Assembly: GCA_934746715.1 (NCBI GenBank)
Contig: CAKVFI010000003.1
Location: 1-64,000 of the forward strand
DNA length: 64,000 bases
From: an uncultured Clostridia bacterium
Lineage (GTDB): Bacteria > Bacillota > Clostridia > Christensenellales > UBA1242
Direction of reading: 5' to 3'
Part shown: positions 17,216-28,587 of the stretch, piece by piece
Layout of the letters: each line of letters begins with the position of its first letter
Numbering within the stretch: the stretch's first letter is position 1
The notes under the pieces: generated by a model
Databases searched by the model: none
Told to the model about the DNA's origin: nothing
What the model saw: the letters and a program-made list of their open reading frames with translations, nothing else
Program-made: the position numbers and the translations under genes

Positions 17216-18001
17216 ATGGAAGAAAAAATAAATTACAAAAAAAGTTTGGGGCAAAACTTTTTGTTTGATGTTAATCTTTTGCGTGCGATTGTAAAAGATG
17301 GGCTTGTTGGAGTGAACGACACCGTGCTTGAAATTGGTGCTGGGGCGGGGACACTTACAAACGAACTGTGCAAAGTTGCAAAGAAAGTTGTTTCATTTGA
17401 AATTGACAAAAGTTTGAAACCACGCCTTGATGAAATTCAAAAACAGAACCAAAATTTAGAGTTGCGATTTGGTGATTTTATGGATTTTGACTTGAACAAA
17501 TTTGATGAGCCAAATGCGCGGGTAGTGGCAAATATACCTTATTATATAACCACGCCAATAATATTTAAATTGGTTGAGCATATTGAAAAATTTAAAAGCA
17601 TTCTGGTGCTTATTCAAAAAGAAGTGGCGGAGCGCTTTTGTGCAAGTCCAAACTCAAAAGAATATGGGATAACAAGTGTGATTTTGCAATCTGTTTTTGA
17701 TGTAAGTATCCCACGAGTTGTTAAAAAAGAATGCTTTACGCCATCACCAAAAATTGACAGCGCATTGTGTTTGCTTGTGCCAAATTGTAAATATAAAATT
17801 AGTAATTTTGATGGTTTTAAAAATTTGATTCATCAAGCGTTTGCAATGAGAAGAAAAACTTTAATTAACAACCTTAAAAATTTTTATGACAAGCTAAAAA
17901 TTGAAAATGCTTTGTTAACTTTAAATTATCCATTAACGGTTAGGCCGGAGCAAATTAGTGTGGAAAATTTTGTTAAATTATTTGAAATTTTAAACAAATA
18001 A
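17216..18001 (+). CDS. rsmA: 16S rRNA dimethyladenosine transferase RsmA/KsgA
   Basis: 261 residues. Uses SAM to dimethylate two adjacent adenosines in the 3'-terminal 16S hairpin during 30S maturation. Motifs: KKSLGQNFLFD at the N-terminus, SAM loop VLEIGAGAGTLTNEL, and the catalytic motif NIPYYITTPI, with the C-terminal helical domain (FAMRRKTLINNL). Start placed at ATG 17216, 8 nt after AAGG; the GTG at 17207 overlaps that SD. A likely promoter (TTGTTC, then TGC-TAAAAT) lies about 35 bp upstream. Confidence 0.95.
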   Translation: MEEKINYKKSLGQNFLFDVNLLRAIVKDGLVGVNDTVLEIGAGAGTLTNELCKVAKKVVSFEIDKSLKPRLDEIQKQNQNLELRFGDFMDFDLNKFDEPNARVVANIPYYITTPIIFKLVEHIEKFKSILVLIQKEVAERFCASPNSKEYGITSVILQSVFDVSIPRVVKKECFTPSPKIDSALCLLVPNCKYKISNFDGFKNLIHQAFAMRRKTLINNLKNFYDKLKIENALLTLNYPLTVRPEQISVENFVKLFEILNK

Positions 18002-18105
18002 TTTTGGGTTTTAATTTTTATTCAAAAGTTGTTTGATAAAATATTTTTAATTGTGAATAAAATAACTGAATATAATTTCAAAAATAAAAAATAAATTAAA
18101 TTTTA

Positions 18106-18144
18106 TAAAAACATGCAAAAAACATTAAAATTTGCATGTTTTTT
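18106..18144 (+). terminator. rsmA terminator
   Basis: AAAAACATGCAAA, 13-nt loop, TTTGCATGTTTTTT. Confidence 0.85.
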
Positions 18145-18378
18145 GTTAATTTTTTAAAAAATATTAAGATTTTCTGTTTGTTTTAAATATTTTTTACATT
18201 TAGATAAAATAATTAAAAAAATATTTTTTTGTGATAAAAATGCCGTAATTTGATGTAAAAATTTGCAAGTTGAATTTATTTTTTTATATTTATTTATGCT
18301 AAATAATTTGAGCTGAATTTATGCAAATGTTTATAATTTAAATTTGTATAATCTAAATTTAAAAGCGAACTATTTTGT

Positions 18379-18407
18379 TTGACATATATCGACAAAAAAT
18401 ATATAAT
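18379..18407 (+). promoter_or_regulatory. SigA-type promoter of the giant surface-protein gene
   Basis: TTGACA (18379-18384), 17 bp, TATAAT (18402-18407), a perfect consensus leaving a leader of about 130 nt. Confidence 0.85.
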
Positions 18408-18543
18408 ATTTTTGTAATTTAATTTATTTTCTTTTGAGTTTTTGCTAAAATTTTGTTTAAATTTTGATGTATATAAATGCTTGTTTTGGTGTAAAAAAAT
18501 TCAATTTGAAGATAATAATTTTAAAGCATTTAGGTAGGGGAAA

Positions 18544-21500
18544 ATGGCAAAAAGAATTTTTAAAGTTATAGGCATTGTGCTGGCTAGCATCTTGGGGTTT
18601 ACAGGTGCGGTTGTTGGCGTGATGGCAATCATGGGCAAATTTAAAAAACCGGTTGTTTATCCAAAACAACTTGTTTTTGCTGAAACGGAAAAAATTATTG
18701 TAGACAATTATAGTTACACTGATGGTTACAGTGACAAAATTTACTCATTTGTGTTGACTGGAATTGGAGAAGAAGAAAAAGAAGTTACCATGAAAGATTG
18801 TTTGCTTACAATCAATTATGGTTCCAATCTTATTCAAATTTGCAATGAAAATGGTGAAAATGTTGTTGCTGAATCAAACGGCAAATACAAAATTAGGTGC
18901 AATGAAAATACATACTTTAAGTTAAAAAAGGTTGAAGACAAAATTTTTGATTCTACCACATATGGCAAAGTTAGTTTGCGTGCAGATGATGAAAAAATGA
19001 TGACAGGCACTGCGCGTGACCAAGATATGGTTATTTGGATTGATCGTGCTGTTAAAGCGTTGGAGATTAAAGATGATCAAGTTTCAAATGAAAACAAAAA
19101 AGATTTGATTGAAAATGGCTCGGTCGTAGGCAAGGAAATAACTTTGGGGCTTGATGAAGAACTTGCTTTTGATGTTGTTTCTTCTCCAAAATATGCCTTA
19201 AATCCAATTAGCAAGGCTGAATATGGCAAAAAAATTGTTGAATATTTTTACTTTAAGCAAGGTGTGACAGATGGCTGGCAAATGATTGACAAAACCAATT
19301 TGGAAGGATTTTCATTTTTGGCTTATGATGAAGAAACAGACAGATTGACTTTTAAGGCAAATTCAACTGCAATGGCTGGGCAATCATACATGTTTAAGAT
19401 TGCAGTGTTTGACACATATGCTCACAGACAAGAATTTTTGGCAGGGTTGGAAGGCAATCAAAACCCAACTAGCAATTTGGATAGGCTTGCAGAGATGGTT
19501 ACAACTCAACTAAAAATCAATGTAAAAAGCACAAAAATAACCAACATTGGCAGCGAAACTGCAAATATTGACATCAGTTTGTTTGAGGGTAATAACAATA
19601 TCATTTTAAATGCGGAAAAAGAAGGCTACAAAAACTTGCAACTGTACATGATTGGTGCAGGTGCGCGCACAAGTTTGCGTTTTGACGAAGCAGATTTTGA
19701 TTTGAGGACAATCAACCTTATCAACAATGCTGAAGTTGAAGAATATAATTTTAAAAAGTACACATCAGCAGATTTTAGTGCTGACGCAACAAAAAAATTA
19801 AATCTCAATTCAATTGTTGGCAACACCTTTATTGATTTCTTTGTTTATAACGACCAATTTGGCAGTGAAAACTACCAAACATATCGTTTGGCAACAAAAG
19901 CCGAATTTGATTATGAAGCAAAATACATTAAAGATTCATATGGCAATGAACGAGCATTTAACATAATTGCAAAATCGTTGCCAACAATTTCAAGTGGAAA
20001 ACTTGTGTTGGGCGTTATGGTTGTTAACAGCACTGGCGAATATTATTTGACAACAATTGATGTTAATGTTGCTGAAATGGATTTAAATTTTAATTTTACA
20101 AAAGAAAATCAAACATACACTCTTGATGTGGATTTTGAAGGTGAAGATAATTCCAATTTGCCAATTTATGGCAAACTTAAATTTGAAGATATAGTTAACA
20201 TTTCTGCTGGTAGTTATCGCGGTGGTGTGTTTATCACTCCAAAACTTAACGATGGGGCAAAATACAATGTTAGGGTTTGTGAAAACATCAAATTTGTTAA
20301 AGATGACCAAACATATGTGCTTGTTGGCTATTTTGAAGACGGCAAATTTGTGAATGTCGTCCAAGCAAATGAGGGTGCAAACAATTTGGATACTGCTTTG
20401 TATATGCTCCAACTCAAAAATGCTTTTGAACATCAAAATTCAACAAATGTGGCAGAACAATACATTAATTCTGTGATAAAAAACAACATTTTGGGCGATT
20501 ATGTGCTTGACTTTAATAATGAAGGTGCGGATAACATCATCTTGGTTAATAAAGATTACATCAGCATCGGCAGAAAAATTGTTGTTAAAATTAGATACAA
20601 TATTTCTGCAGCGGTTAACTTTTTGGAGTTTGCTTCTGACAATACCACTGATGGAATAGTTGAAAATGGAACAGACCAATCAGTTTTGGTTGGTGGGTTC
20701 AATTATTCTGTTAAACTTTCATCAGATGTGCCTGATATGCTTAAAAAGATTTTTGATGCAGAAGGGGAAGAATCGTTTAGAAATCACTTTAGTGTGCTTA
20801 CCTATGACAAAAACAATGCACTCACTTCAAGCGACAATATGCTTACAATTGGTGATGTTAAATTATCTAATGATGAAGGCAATGAAGGTAAGTATGTAAT
20901 AGTAAATTTATCTATCAATGAAAGTGCAGATTCAAGTGCAAACAATGCCAACATTTACAAAATTCAATTCAAATATGGTGCAATAACCAAGGAATCTAAA
21001 TTTATTTTTGCAAAAAGCAACAAACCTACAAATATAAATTTAACCTACATGGAAGGTGAAGGCGAACAAACAAACAGGGTTGACATAGAACTTAACAAAG
21101 CAAGTTTGCATGTTTCAATTGCTGGCGTGCAAGACGGTAATTACATTTATAATTATGTTTTAAAATATACTTTGCCAAATGAAGATGTGGAAAAGTCATA
21201 TACTTACACATTGGAAGAAGGCAACAACTTTGTGTTGAACAATGCCCAAGTTGACACTTTGACAAAAAGACCAATTTTCACATTAACACCAAACTACAAC
21301 GCAAACAATACTTTAACTTACTCAATCAATGGAACAGAAATTAAAGATAATTTGACTGGCCTTGCTGTTGGTGAATATGATTTGATAATCACAACCACGG
21401 GTAATTTAAGCAAAACATTAAAAGTTTTTGTGGATTCTGTGGTTAATCCTGAAGATGTAACAAGTGTTGATGGCTATTTTGCTTATAACACACCAAAAGA

Positions 21501-24500
21501 AAATAATATTTTAAGCATCGAAGCTAAAGATAAAAATCAATTTTCTTTAAACGCTGGCAGTGAGGGGGTTGCTGGTGTTGATTACAAGTTTGTTAACAAA
21601 ACAACTGGCGATAGCACACAAATTTCAAATTTGGTTAATATTTCAAATATTAGATTTACTTTTGCGGGCAGTGAAACATTAAAATTGGTTGAAAACAAAG
21701 ATGAAAATGACAATATTGTTGGATATCAATTGCAAACTAATGCAGATTTGCCAGTGCTTACAATTGAACGAATTGATGGCGATTGGACATTTGTGCGCAA
21801 CAATTATTTAAACACAAGATTGGTTGTTACATTAAGCGTTAAAATGGACACAATTGCAACTGCGTTTGATGTTCAAATTGCGTTTACTTCCAGCAGACAA
21901 GTTGATTTGAACAGAAATTGGACGGATATTTATGCTGACACAACAATTAAGTTTGCGGAATCAATTAATGGTGATGTATTTAACACAAATGCTTTGTTTA
22001 AAATAAAATTAACAAGCAGCGAAACTTTAACTTACAACATCTACAAGCAATCAAGCGACGGGAAATACCCAACAAATGCAACAAAAACAGAAGCAGATTT
22101 TGTTGATGGACAAGGCAGTTTGGAAGTTGGCAATTACAAAGTGGATTTCTTGATTGGCACAGAAATTTTGGCAACATTCAACAATCTTCAAGTTAAACCA
22201 AATGCAATTGTTAATTTGAAAACTGACTACACTTTAAAATCAGAAACCGAGCATGATTTAAGCACTGTGTTTGCATTGCATCAGTTTGACACAACAAAAG
22301 TTTATGGCAGTGATTTAACTTCTAGCATTGTATACAAAAACACCGATTTGGTTGAATTAACCAACACCGCAAACTTTGCAATTGAGTGCAATCAAAAAGA
22401 TGATAGTGCAGAGCAAAATGCATTAATAAGTTTTGTTGATGGCAAATTGAGTGTTGGATTTGTTAAAGACCTTGGTCAAACAAAACAATGTGAATTTAAG
22501 TTGAAATATGACGGCATTGTTTTGGGTGAGTTTGTTGTTAATATTGTAAATAAATACGAAGTGATTGACACTTCAATTGTTGAAGGCAAACAAACACAAT
22601 TTATGGTTAATAAAGATGCTGTAACAGACGGCTTGACAATTAAGTTTGGCGAGCATCAAATTGCTCCGTCAAATGTAACAATAGACGGCTATAATTTGGT
22701 TGGCTTTAAAGTTGAAAACAACATCAGCAGCACTGTTGAAGTGATTGCAACTTACACATTTGACAACAAGTATGTTTACACAAAAACAATTGTTTTAACA
22801 CCTTACATCCCAACAACAAAGTCTGGCACAAACACAACAAAAACACATTCTCAAAATGATGCTTTTGATATTGTAAATGATGTGTTTAATTTTGGTTATA
22901 CACAAGGCAAAATCAACGATAAAAACATTAAAAATATTTACATTGAAAGCATTAAGGTAAACGATGTTGAAAACAACACAATAATAACCACACAAAGCGG
23001 AGATAATGCGGTTGGCGTTGGCTATCAATCTTCAATTAATGTAACAGAGTTTTTGGTTAAAATTGGTGCAATTGCTGGTTCAAAATTAAATGCAGTTATT
23101 GTGTACCATATTGATTACACAGACGGCGCATCTTACAACTACACTCACACATTAAATATTGAAAACTACCTTGCATTAAACAGACAATATCCATTTGCAG
23201 ATATACAAACATCAAGCGAATTGAATCTGAAAGCACTAGACGGCAAAACAAACGACGTTTTGATGTATGCGGAAAATGAATTTGGTGATGAATCAAACAA
23301 CAAATTGACAATCAAAAACAACAATGTGTTTGGCTTTGCAATGGGCTTAAAATATGAACCTATAACAATGGGTCAAAAAATTGGCTTTAATGCCGACGAT
23401 GTGATGAACATACGTAGAATGTTGGTTTTAAACGGCACAACCATTGTTGATGATTCTATTACAAAAGTGGAATTGGTTGCATATCAAAGCATTCAATCTG
23501 CAAAAACTTACATTGATAGTGGCAGTATTATAATAGGTAGAAACAGTATTACTTTTAATAATAGTTCTACATTTACAGGCTCAAGCGTTTATTTGTTGTT
23601 TAAAATAACAACTTCATCAAACAACTTTGGTTATTATTTGGTTAGATTGCAAAAACAATCTGGCAATTTTGCTGGTTTGGATTTGACTGCAGGCAGTTTT
23701 GACAAAATTGGTGAGGCTGTTGATGGTAAGATAGATATTGTTCCAACAAAGTCAGAAATCGAAAACAACAGCGGTGTAACAATTGATGACGAAAGCAAGT
23801 TGCATTATTATTTGATGAGTGTTAAAAATAGCGACAACAACACTACGGATTCGTTTGTTGATGGCGTTGTTGCAAGCGGTCGTTATGCTGAAATAATTGC
23901 AGAAAATCAATCAATTGATGTTCCAAGCGGGTTTGTTCAAATTGTTGTTGCAACAGTTTATATTGACAATAACCAAGCAATATATCTTGGCAGTTGCACA
24001 ATCAACATTGCAACAGAAACAGGTTTAAATATTTATGATGAAAGCACACCAACAGGATTGCTGCACAAAACAAGCACATTGGGGCGTTATTCTGCAACAA
24101 TCAATGGTTTAAATGATTTTAATATCATAAAAACTGGGGAGGGTGCACAATCAACCACTGCGGACATTGAAGAAATAAACGGTGTTTCTGGATATTTCAA
24201 ATTAGTTGAACATGATATTGTTTCATCAAACGGCAACAAAACAATTGTTACATTAAATGGTTCAAAAATCACAACAGTGTTGTTTGCTAGTGAAAAATTG
24301 ACATTCACTGTTAAATATAAAGTTAACAATTCTTATTCTATTTATGTTGATTTTGTTTATGACGGGGTGCAAATCGATGCAGTTGCAGACGCAATTGTTG
24401 GCACTTTTGACAAAGAAACAGGCTTTAACACAAGTGTTGATTTAACAAATACAATTTCATCTTATGCAGGAACTCTTGCAGCAACAGCAGATGGCGAAGT

Positions 24501-27500
24501 TGCGGAAATTTATGAAAACAAAATTAACTTTGTTCAATCAAATGCAACAACAAACAAAAACATCATATTATCTTTTGATGATTTGATTGATTTAACAACT
24601 GGCGAAACTTTGGTTAGAGAGTTTAAGGTTACAATTTATCCTGCGTATTACATAGAGCAAACAATGGGCACACAATCAACACCTTTTGTGGCTAAAGATA
24701 AGTCAAACAACTTTGAAAGTGTGATTGGCAGTTCTGCTCAATTTGCATTAAGCACAAAAGAGAACGCCACTGGCGAAACCTTATACATTAGTTACCAAAT
24801 TGATGGCTTAACAATCTATGTTGCAAGCGGAAGCTACCTTTCATTAACTTCTCAACCAGAAAACAACAAATATAGTTATGTTGTTAAAGATGCTGATGCC
24901 ACTGAAAACATTTTGTTGGGCAACGAAAGTTTGTCAATCGGCAGAGATAATGTGCAAACTTCAATCAACTTTGTTCACACAGCTCAAAGCAAAACCATAA
25001 AGATGGAAATTGGCATAAAAATTAAAGCAGAAGATGGTGAAGATGTTTCAATTTACGACAAAAATGGCAACAAAGCTTTGGTTGTTGATTTCTATGTAAC
25101 ATTGCCAGTTACTTATTCAAATTTAAAACCAAATTATTCAGTTGTTGGCTCAAATCATGACAACTTTGTTGCAAAATCAAATCAACAAAATATTTTGGCA
25201 TACCTGTTTGGCAGCAATGCAAATATTGAAAATGTAACCAATGCAAAACGCATGGATTTGATTACAGGATTTGATGCTAATAGTGGCAAAGATGTTGTGG
25301 CAGCAACCTTTAATGCAACCAAAATGGGCTTTTATGATGAAAGCAATCCTAACTGCTTGGCATTTGTTTTGGGCGATGGCTTAAAAATTGACAAAGTTGT
25401 TGACCAAGATACAGGCGTGTTTGACTACACAATGACTTTTGACAATGTAATGTCTCAAACATCAACATGGTTTAGGCTCACAAATGTTGCGGGGCTTGAA
25501 AGTGAAACTTACAACATAGAAATTTTAACAGAAGCAAAAGACAAATTGATTTACAAGGCAGATGACAGCCAAACAAATTATCTTGATAATCATTCAACAT
25601 GGGTTAGTGATGGGGCAAATCAATTTGCTTCAATAGTTATCAATGATGTTGAAATTGGTTCAACTTACGATTATTCAACAATTTCAAGCAAAAACGTTAT
25701 TGCAAAGATTTACGATGTAAGGAACAATGTCTTTAAGGTTGTTAACAATGGCAATGTAATGTTCAACAACAATGCAGATAGTTCTGCAAAAATTGCATTT
25801 AATAATGAAGACAACACTTATAGTTTAACAACACATGATTACACAATCACATTCTGGTCAAACAACAGTGGAGAAATTTTGTTTAATATTGAGCGTGTGC
25901 AAAATTCAGCAGTATGTTCAAGCGTTGCAATTCCATTAACAATTTACACTAATGCTGGCAAGGTTTGTGATTTTACATTCAACATATTCAATTTCTCTTC
26001 AATCAAGTCGTCAGAAACAGAGTATTATGCAACAGAAACCTTTAAATTAAGCGATTTGCTTAAAATAAGCAGTGCAACAAAAGCAGAGGGTGAAGAGAAC
26101 TTCACAGATGTTACATCAAATTACAAATTTGACCTTGATTTGAAAAATTGCAGTTACTTTGTTGCTGGTAACAAGTACACTTTAACAGACGAAGACAGCT
26201 CAAACAGTTTGTTTAGTTATGATGCAACAAATCGCACAATTACACTTGAACAAGTGCCGGAAGATGTGCAATTAACTGCATACATCAAGATAATGAAAGA
26301 CACAACTTTGGTTGATGTTGTTCAAAGAGTTATCACAATCAAACGCAACATAGAATTTTTGATTGATGGCAACCATGCTGCAGCAGGCAGCCAATTGGAA
26401 ACAAATTATGACTTTGCAAATGCAGCAAATTCAAGCATAACTGGCAACAAGGCAGTTTTAACACCAAAATCATTAACAAACAGCACAACCGCTGGTGGCT
26501 TTGGCTTGACTTTGAATTTTATTAAGAATTCTTCGCCTATCACAATCGACAAAAACAACACAAAAATTGCAATCAGCCAAGTTGAAATAGCAGATTTCAT
26601 GGGCAACAATGCAACAGACTATGTTGAACTTAACCAAGAAACTTACACACTTACATTCAAACGTGATTTTACTGGCGATGTAACATTAAGTTTAGGCTTT
26701 AAAACAAACTTTGGTTATTTCTATCAATATTTAACAATCCATGTAACAGGTTTGCAATCATTCAGTTATCGTTACGCACCAACAAGTGCGTTGCTCAACG
26801 CAGGTTCATCGTTCTATTCGGGCAACTATGTTAACATTGTTTCACAATCAAGTTCAAACAACCCAACAATCGTTGCAACAAACAGAGAGATTGCAAATTT
26901 AAGATACGACATTTCTTTGGGCTACAAAGTTTGCACATATGAAGAATATGCATCTTTGAATATGGAAAAATTGCAAGGTTTAACATATTCTGCCATTGAA
27001 GGACATTTGGGTCAGTCGAATGTTTTGATAAGTGAAGCTTTGCCTCTTGTGCCACAATCAAAAATCGACAATCCAATTGATTATTATGTCGTTTATAAAA
27101 TTGTTTATGACTATGTTCAAGGTGCAGAAAATCAACCTTTGTTTGCAATTTACAAAGTGCGCAATGTGGCAACAATCAACATTGCACCAAATGTGGAAAC
27201 AACAATCAATGTTGATGATTCTGGCTCTCAAATTTACAATGCTTCAAGCAATTTGTTAAATTTGTTCTATTACAAGGAAACTTTCACAAAGGATAGTTTA
27301 AGCGTTGCAATAATTTATCTTGGGCAAAACAGTGAAGGCAAAGACCAATTTAAAATAGGCGAAACCATTGTGACAGCAGCATCAACTGCAAGTTTGGCAG
27401 TTAATGAATTTGCAATAGAAAACGGAAGCATTTTAAAAGCAAATGTTGATGGTTCAATTTACGAATTTGACTTTGCAAAATCTGTTCCAACATTAAAAGT

Positions 27501-28434
27501 TGGGGAATTGGAGTACACTCGCACACAAGTTGAAAACTATGCAAAAACCATGTTTGTTTGTGATTATTCAAACATTTTGAGATTTAAAGACTTTGTTGAC
27601 AATCTAAATTATATTGAAATCAACAACAGACAATTTAAATCTTTGGTTAACACAAATGGTTTGTTTGCAATCAACTTAAAAGAGTTTGACAAATCAACTG
27701 GCAAAACAGTGTTGTTTGAAAACACAACAGAAACATCCCTTGCAATATATGCTCAAAACAGCAGTGTTGCTTTAACATCTGTTGATTTGATTTTGACAGG
27801 TAAAAACACAATTGCAGAAAAGGGCAAGTTTAACCTTTCTCAAATATTCCAAGACGGCAGTTATGTTTCAGATTATTCAATCGTTGGTATAACAAGCAAC
27901 TTGCCAAATGTTAATTGGGTTTCAAAGGCAACAAGTTGTCAAGTTGTTAAAAACGAAGGGGCAGATGTTGTAATTTCAACCTTTACAGTTGGTGAAAAAA
28001 CTTACACAGTTAAACAAGCAACATTTATTGGTGGCGGAGTGTCAGGTTTATATCAAGTTAGCCAAAACTACTATTACTTGGTTTCAACTGGCGAAACAAG
28101 CATCTATGTTGTTGATTACCTTCCATACGGCAATAGTTTCTACTTCCGTGTGCAATACAACGATGGTGGCGCTTCATCAATCGACTTAAAAGATGCAATT
28201 AAATGTTTTGCAAATGACGAATCTGGCAAATTAACTGCAACACCTATGACATTAGATTCTATTAGTGCCGAAGTCAGCACGGACGGCTCAATAGTGGCAG
28301 TTGGTGAAACAATCTTAAATGAATACAAGCAAAATAATCCAACAAAAACAACAATGGATATAGATGTTACATTAACAAGCGGTTCAATCTCACTTATTGC
28401 AAAAATTAGATTTGAATTGCCAACAAGTGTTTAA
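18544..28434 (+). CDS. Giant N-terminally anchored extracytoplasmic protein, 3296 aa
   Basis: One uninterrupted 9.9-kb frame. A short basic N-terminus and one hydrophobic helix (about 6-31, VIGIVLASILGFTGAVVGVM) without a signal-peptidase site suggest a membrane anchor; the remaining ~3260 residues are extracytoplasmic, beta-strand-rich, and Thr/Asn/Ser/Val rich, with the look of many Ig-like or cadherin-like sandwich domains (recurring D-YT-TL-VT patterns). No LPXTG, SLH, LysM or CBM motif was recognised and no second membrane helix is present. Almost cysteine-poor. SD AGGGG lies 6 nt before the ATG. It shares its N-terminal anchoring plan with the 617-aa protein at 36876. Likely adhesion or cell-surface structure; specific role unknown. 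Confidence 0.85.
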   Translation: MAKRIFKVIGIVLASILGFTGAVVGVMAIMGKFKKPVVYPKQLVFAETEKIIVDNYSYTDGYSDKIYSFVLTGIGEEEKEVTMKDCLLTINYGSNLIQICNENGENVVAESNGKYKIRCNENTYFKLKKVEDKIFDSTTYGKVSLRADDEKMMTGTARDQDMVIWIDRAVKALEIKDDQVSNENKKDLIENGSVVGKEITLGLDEELAFDVVSSPKYALNPISKAEYGKKIVEYFYFKQGVTDGWQMIDKTNLEGFSFLAYDEETDRLTFKANSTAMAGQSYMFKIAVFDTYAHRQEFLAGLEGNQNPTSNLDRLAEMVTTQLKINVKSTKITNIGSETANIDISLFEGNNNIILNAEKEGYKNLQLYMIGAGARTSLRFDEADFDLRTINLINNAEVEEYNFKKYTSADFSADATKKLNLNSIVGNTFIDFFVYNDQFGSENYQTYRLATKAEFDYEAKYIKDSYGNERAFNIIAKSLPTISSGKLVLGVMVVNSTGEYYLTTIDVNVAEMDLNFNFTKENQTYTLDVDFEGEDNSNLPIYGKLKFEDIVNISAGSYRGGVFITPKLNDGAKYNVRVCENIKFVKDDQTYVLVGYFEDGKFVNVVQANEGANNLDTALYMLQLKNAFEHQNSTNVAEQYINSVIKNNILGDYVLDFNNEGADNIILVNKDYISIGRKIVVKIRYNISAAVNFLEFASDNTTDGIVENGTDQSVLVGGFNYSVKLSSDVPDMLKKIFDAEGEESFRNHFSVLTYDKNNALTSSDNMLTIGDVKLSNDEGNEGKYVIVNLSINESADSSANNANIYKIQFKYGAITKESKFIFAKSNKPTNINLTYMEGEGEQTNRVDIELNKASLHVSIAGVQDGNYIYNYVLKYTLPNEDVEKSYTYTLEEGNNFVLNNAQVDTLTKRPIFTLTPNYNANNTLTYSINGTEIKDNLTGLAVGEYDLIITTTGNLSKTLKVFVDSVVNPEDVTSVDGYFAYNTPKENNILSIEAKDKNQFSLNAGSEGVAGVDYKFVNKTTGDSTQISNLVNISNIRFTFAGSETLKLVENKDENDNIVGYQLQTNADLPVLTIERIDGDWTFVRNNYLNTRLVVTLSVKMDTIATAFDVQIAFTSSRQVDLNRNWTDIYADTTIKFAESINGDVFNTNALFKIKLTSSETLTYNIYKQSSDGKYPTNATKTEADFVDGQGSLEVGNYKVDFLIGTEILATFNNLQVKPNAIVNLKTDYTLKSETEHDLSTVFALHQFDTTKVYGSDLTSSIVYKNTDLVELTNTANFAIECNQKDDSAEQNALISFVDGKLSVGFVKDLGQTKQCEFKLKYDGIVLGEFVVNIVNKYEVIDTSIVEGKQTQFMVNKDAVTDGLTIKFGEHQIAPSNVTIDGYNLVGFKVENNISSTVEVIATYTFDNKYVYTKTIVLTPYIPTTKSGTNTTKTHSQNDAFDIVNDVFNFGYTQGKINDKNIKNIYIESIKVNDVENNTIITTQSGDNAVGVGYQSSINVTEFLVKIGAIAGSKLNAVIVYHIDYTDGASYNYTHTLNIENYLALNRQYPFADIQTSSELNLKALDGKTNDVLMYAENEFGDESNNKLTIKNNNVFGFAMGLKYEPITMGQKIGFNADDVMNIRRMLVLNGTTIVDDSITKVELVAYQSIQSAKTYIDSGSIIIGRNSITFNNSSTFTGSSVYLLFKITTSSNNFGYYLVRLQKQSGNFAGLDLTAGSFDKIGEAVDGKIDIVPTKSEIENNSGVTIDDESKLHYYLMSVKNSDNNTTDSFVDGVVASGRYAEIIAENQSIDVPSGFVQIVVATVYIDNNQAIYLGSCTINIATETGLNIYDESTPTGLLHKTSTLGRYSATINGLNDFNIIKTGEGAQSTTADIEEINGVSGYFKLVEHDIVSSNGNKTIVTLNGSKITTVLFASEKLTFTVKYKVNNSYSIYVDFVYDGVQIDAVADAIVGTFDKETGFNTSVDLTNTISSYAGTLAATADGEVAEIYENKINFVQSNATTNKNIILSFDDLIDLTTGETLVREFKVTIYPAYYIEQTMGTQSTPFVAKDKSNNFESVIGSSAQFALSTKENATGETLYISYQIDGLTIYVASGSYLSLTSQPENNKYSYVVKDADATENILLGNESLSIGRDNVQTSINFVHTAQSKTIKMEIGIKIKAEDGEDVSIYDKNGNKALVVDFYVTLPVTYSNLKPNYSVVGSNHDNFVAKSNQQNILAYLFGSNANIENVTNAKRMDLITGFDANSGKDVVAATFNATKMGFYDESNPNCLAFVLGDGLKIDKVVDQDTGVFDYTMTFDNVMSQTSTWFRLTNVAGLESETYNIEILTEAKDKLIYKADDSQTNYLDNHSTWVSDGANQFASIVINDVEIGSTYDYSTISSKNVIAKIYDVRNNVFKVVNNGNVMFNNNADSSAKIAFNNEDNTYSLTTHDYTITFWSNNSGEILFNIERVQNSAVCSSVAIPLTIYTNAGKVCDFTFNIFNFSSIKSSETEYYATETFKLSDLLKISSATKAEGEENFTDVTSNYKFDLDLKNCSYFVAGNKYTLTDEDSSNSLFSYDATNRTITLEQVPEDVQLTAYIKIMKDTTLVDVVQRVITIKRNIEFLIDGNHAAAGSQLETNYDFANAANSSITGNKAVLTPKSLTNSTTAGGFGLTLNFIKNSSPITIDKNNTKIAISQVEIADFMGNNATDYVELNQETYTLTFKRDFTGDVTLSLGFKTNFGYFYQYLTIHVTGLQSFSYRYAPTSALLNAGSSFYSGNYVNIVSQSSSNNPTIVATNREIANLRYDISLGYKVCTYEEYASLNMEKLQGLTYSAIEGHLGQSNVLISEALPLVPQSKIDNPIDYYVVYKIVYDYVQGAENQPLFAIYKVRNVATINIAPNVETTINVDDSGSQIYNASSNLLNLFYYKETFTKDSLSVAIIYLGQNSEGKDQFKIGETIVTAASTASLAVNEFAIENGSILKANVDGSIYEFDFAKSVPTLKVGELEYTRTQVENYAKTMFVCDYSNILRFKDFVDNLNYIEINNRQFKSLVNTNGLFAINLKEFDKSTGKTVLFENTTETSLAIYAQNSSVALTSVDLILTGKNTIAEKGKFNLSQIFQDGSYVSDYSIVGITSNLPNVNWVSKATSCQVVKNEGADVVISTFTVGEKTYTVKQATFIGGGVSGLYQVSQNYYYLVSTGETSIYVVDYLPYGNSFYFRVQYNDGGASSIDLKDAIKCFANDESGKLTATPMTLDSISAEVSTDGSIVAVGETILNEYKQNNPTKTTMDIDVTLTSGSISLIAKIRFELPTSV

Positions 28435-28440
28435 CAAATT

Positions 28441-28473
28441 AAAAAGGCAGCAAAATTGATTGCTGTCTTTTTT
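28441..28473 (+). terminator. Terminator of the giant gene
   Basis: AAAGGCAGC, 10-nt loop, GCTGTCTTTTTT (one GT pair). Confidence 0.82.
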
Positions 28474-28540
28474 GTGTGAAATTTGCAAACAAAAGTTAAA
28501 TTTTGGTCAAACAAAAATTGGTTTAAGCTGACATATTTCC

Positions 28541-28569
28541 TTGACAAAGTTTTTTAATCAAATTAAAAT
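28541..28569 (+). promoter_or_regulatory. Promoter of the 28588-sepF unit
   Basis: TTGACA (28541-28546), 17 bp, TAAAAT (28564-28569). Confidence 0.8.
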
Positions 28570-28587
28570 AATGTTAAGGAGAATTGT

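Larger units (their letters stand above)
18002..18543. other. AT-rich intergenic region between rsmA and the giant gene
   Basis: About 540 bp. Contains the rsmA terminator (18106-18144), a consensus promoter (18379-18407), and an untranslated leader of about 130 nt. No coding sequence seen. Confidence 0.6.
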
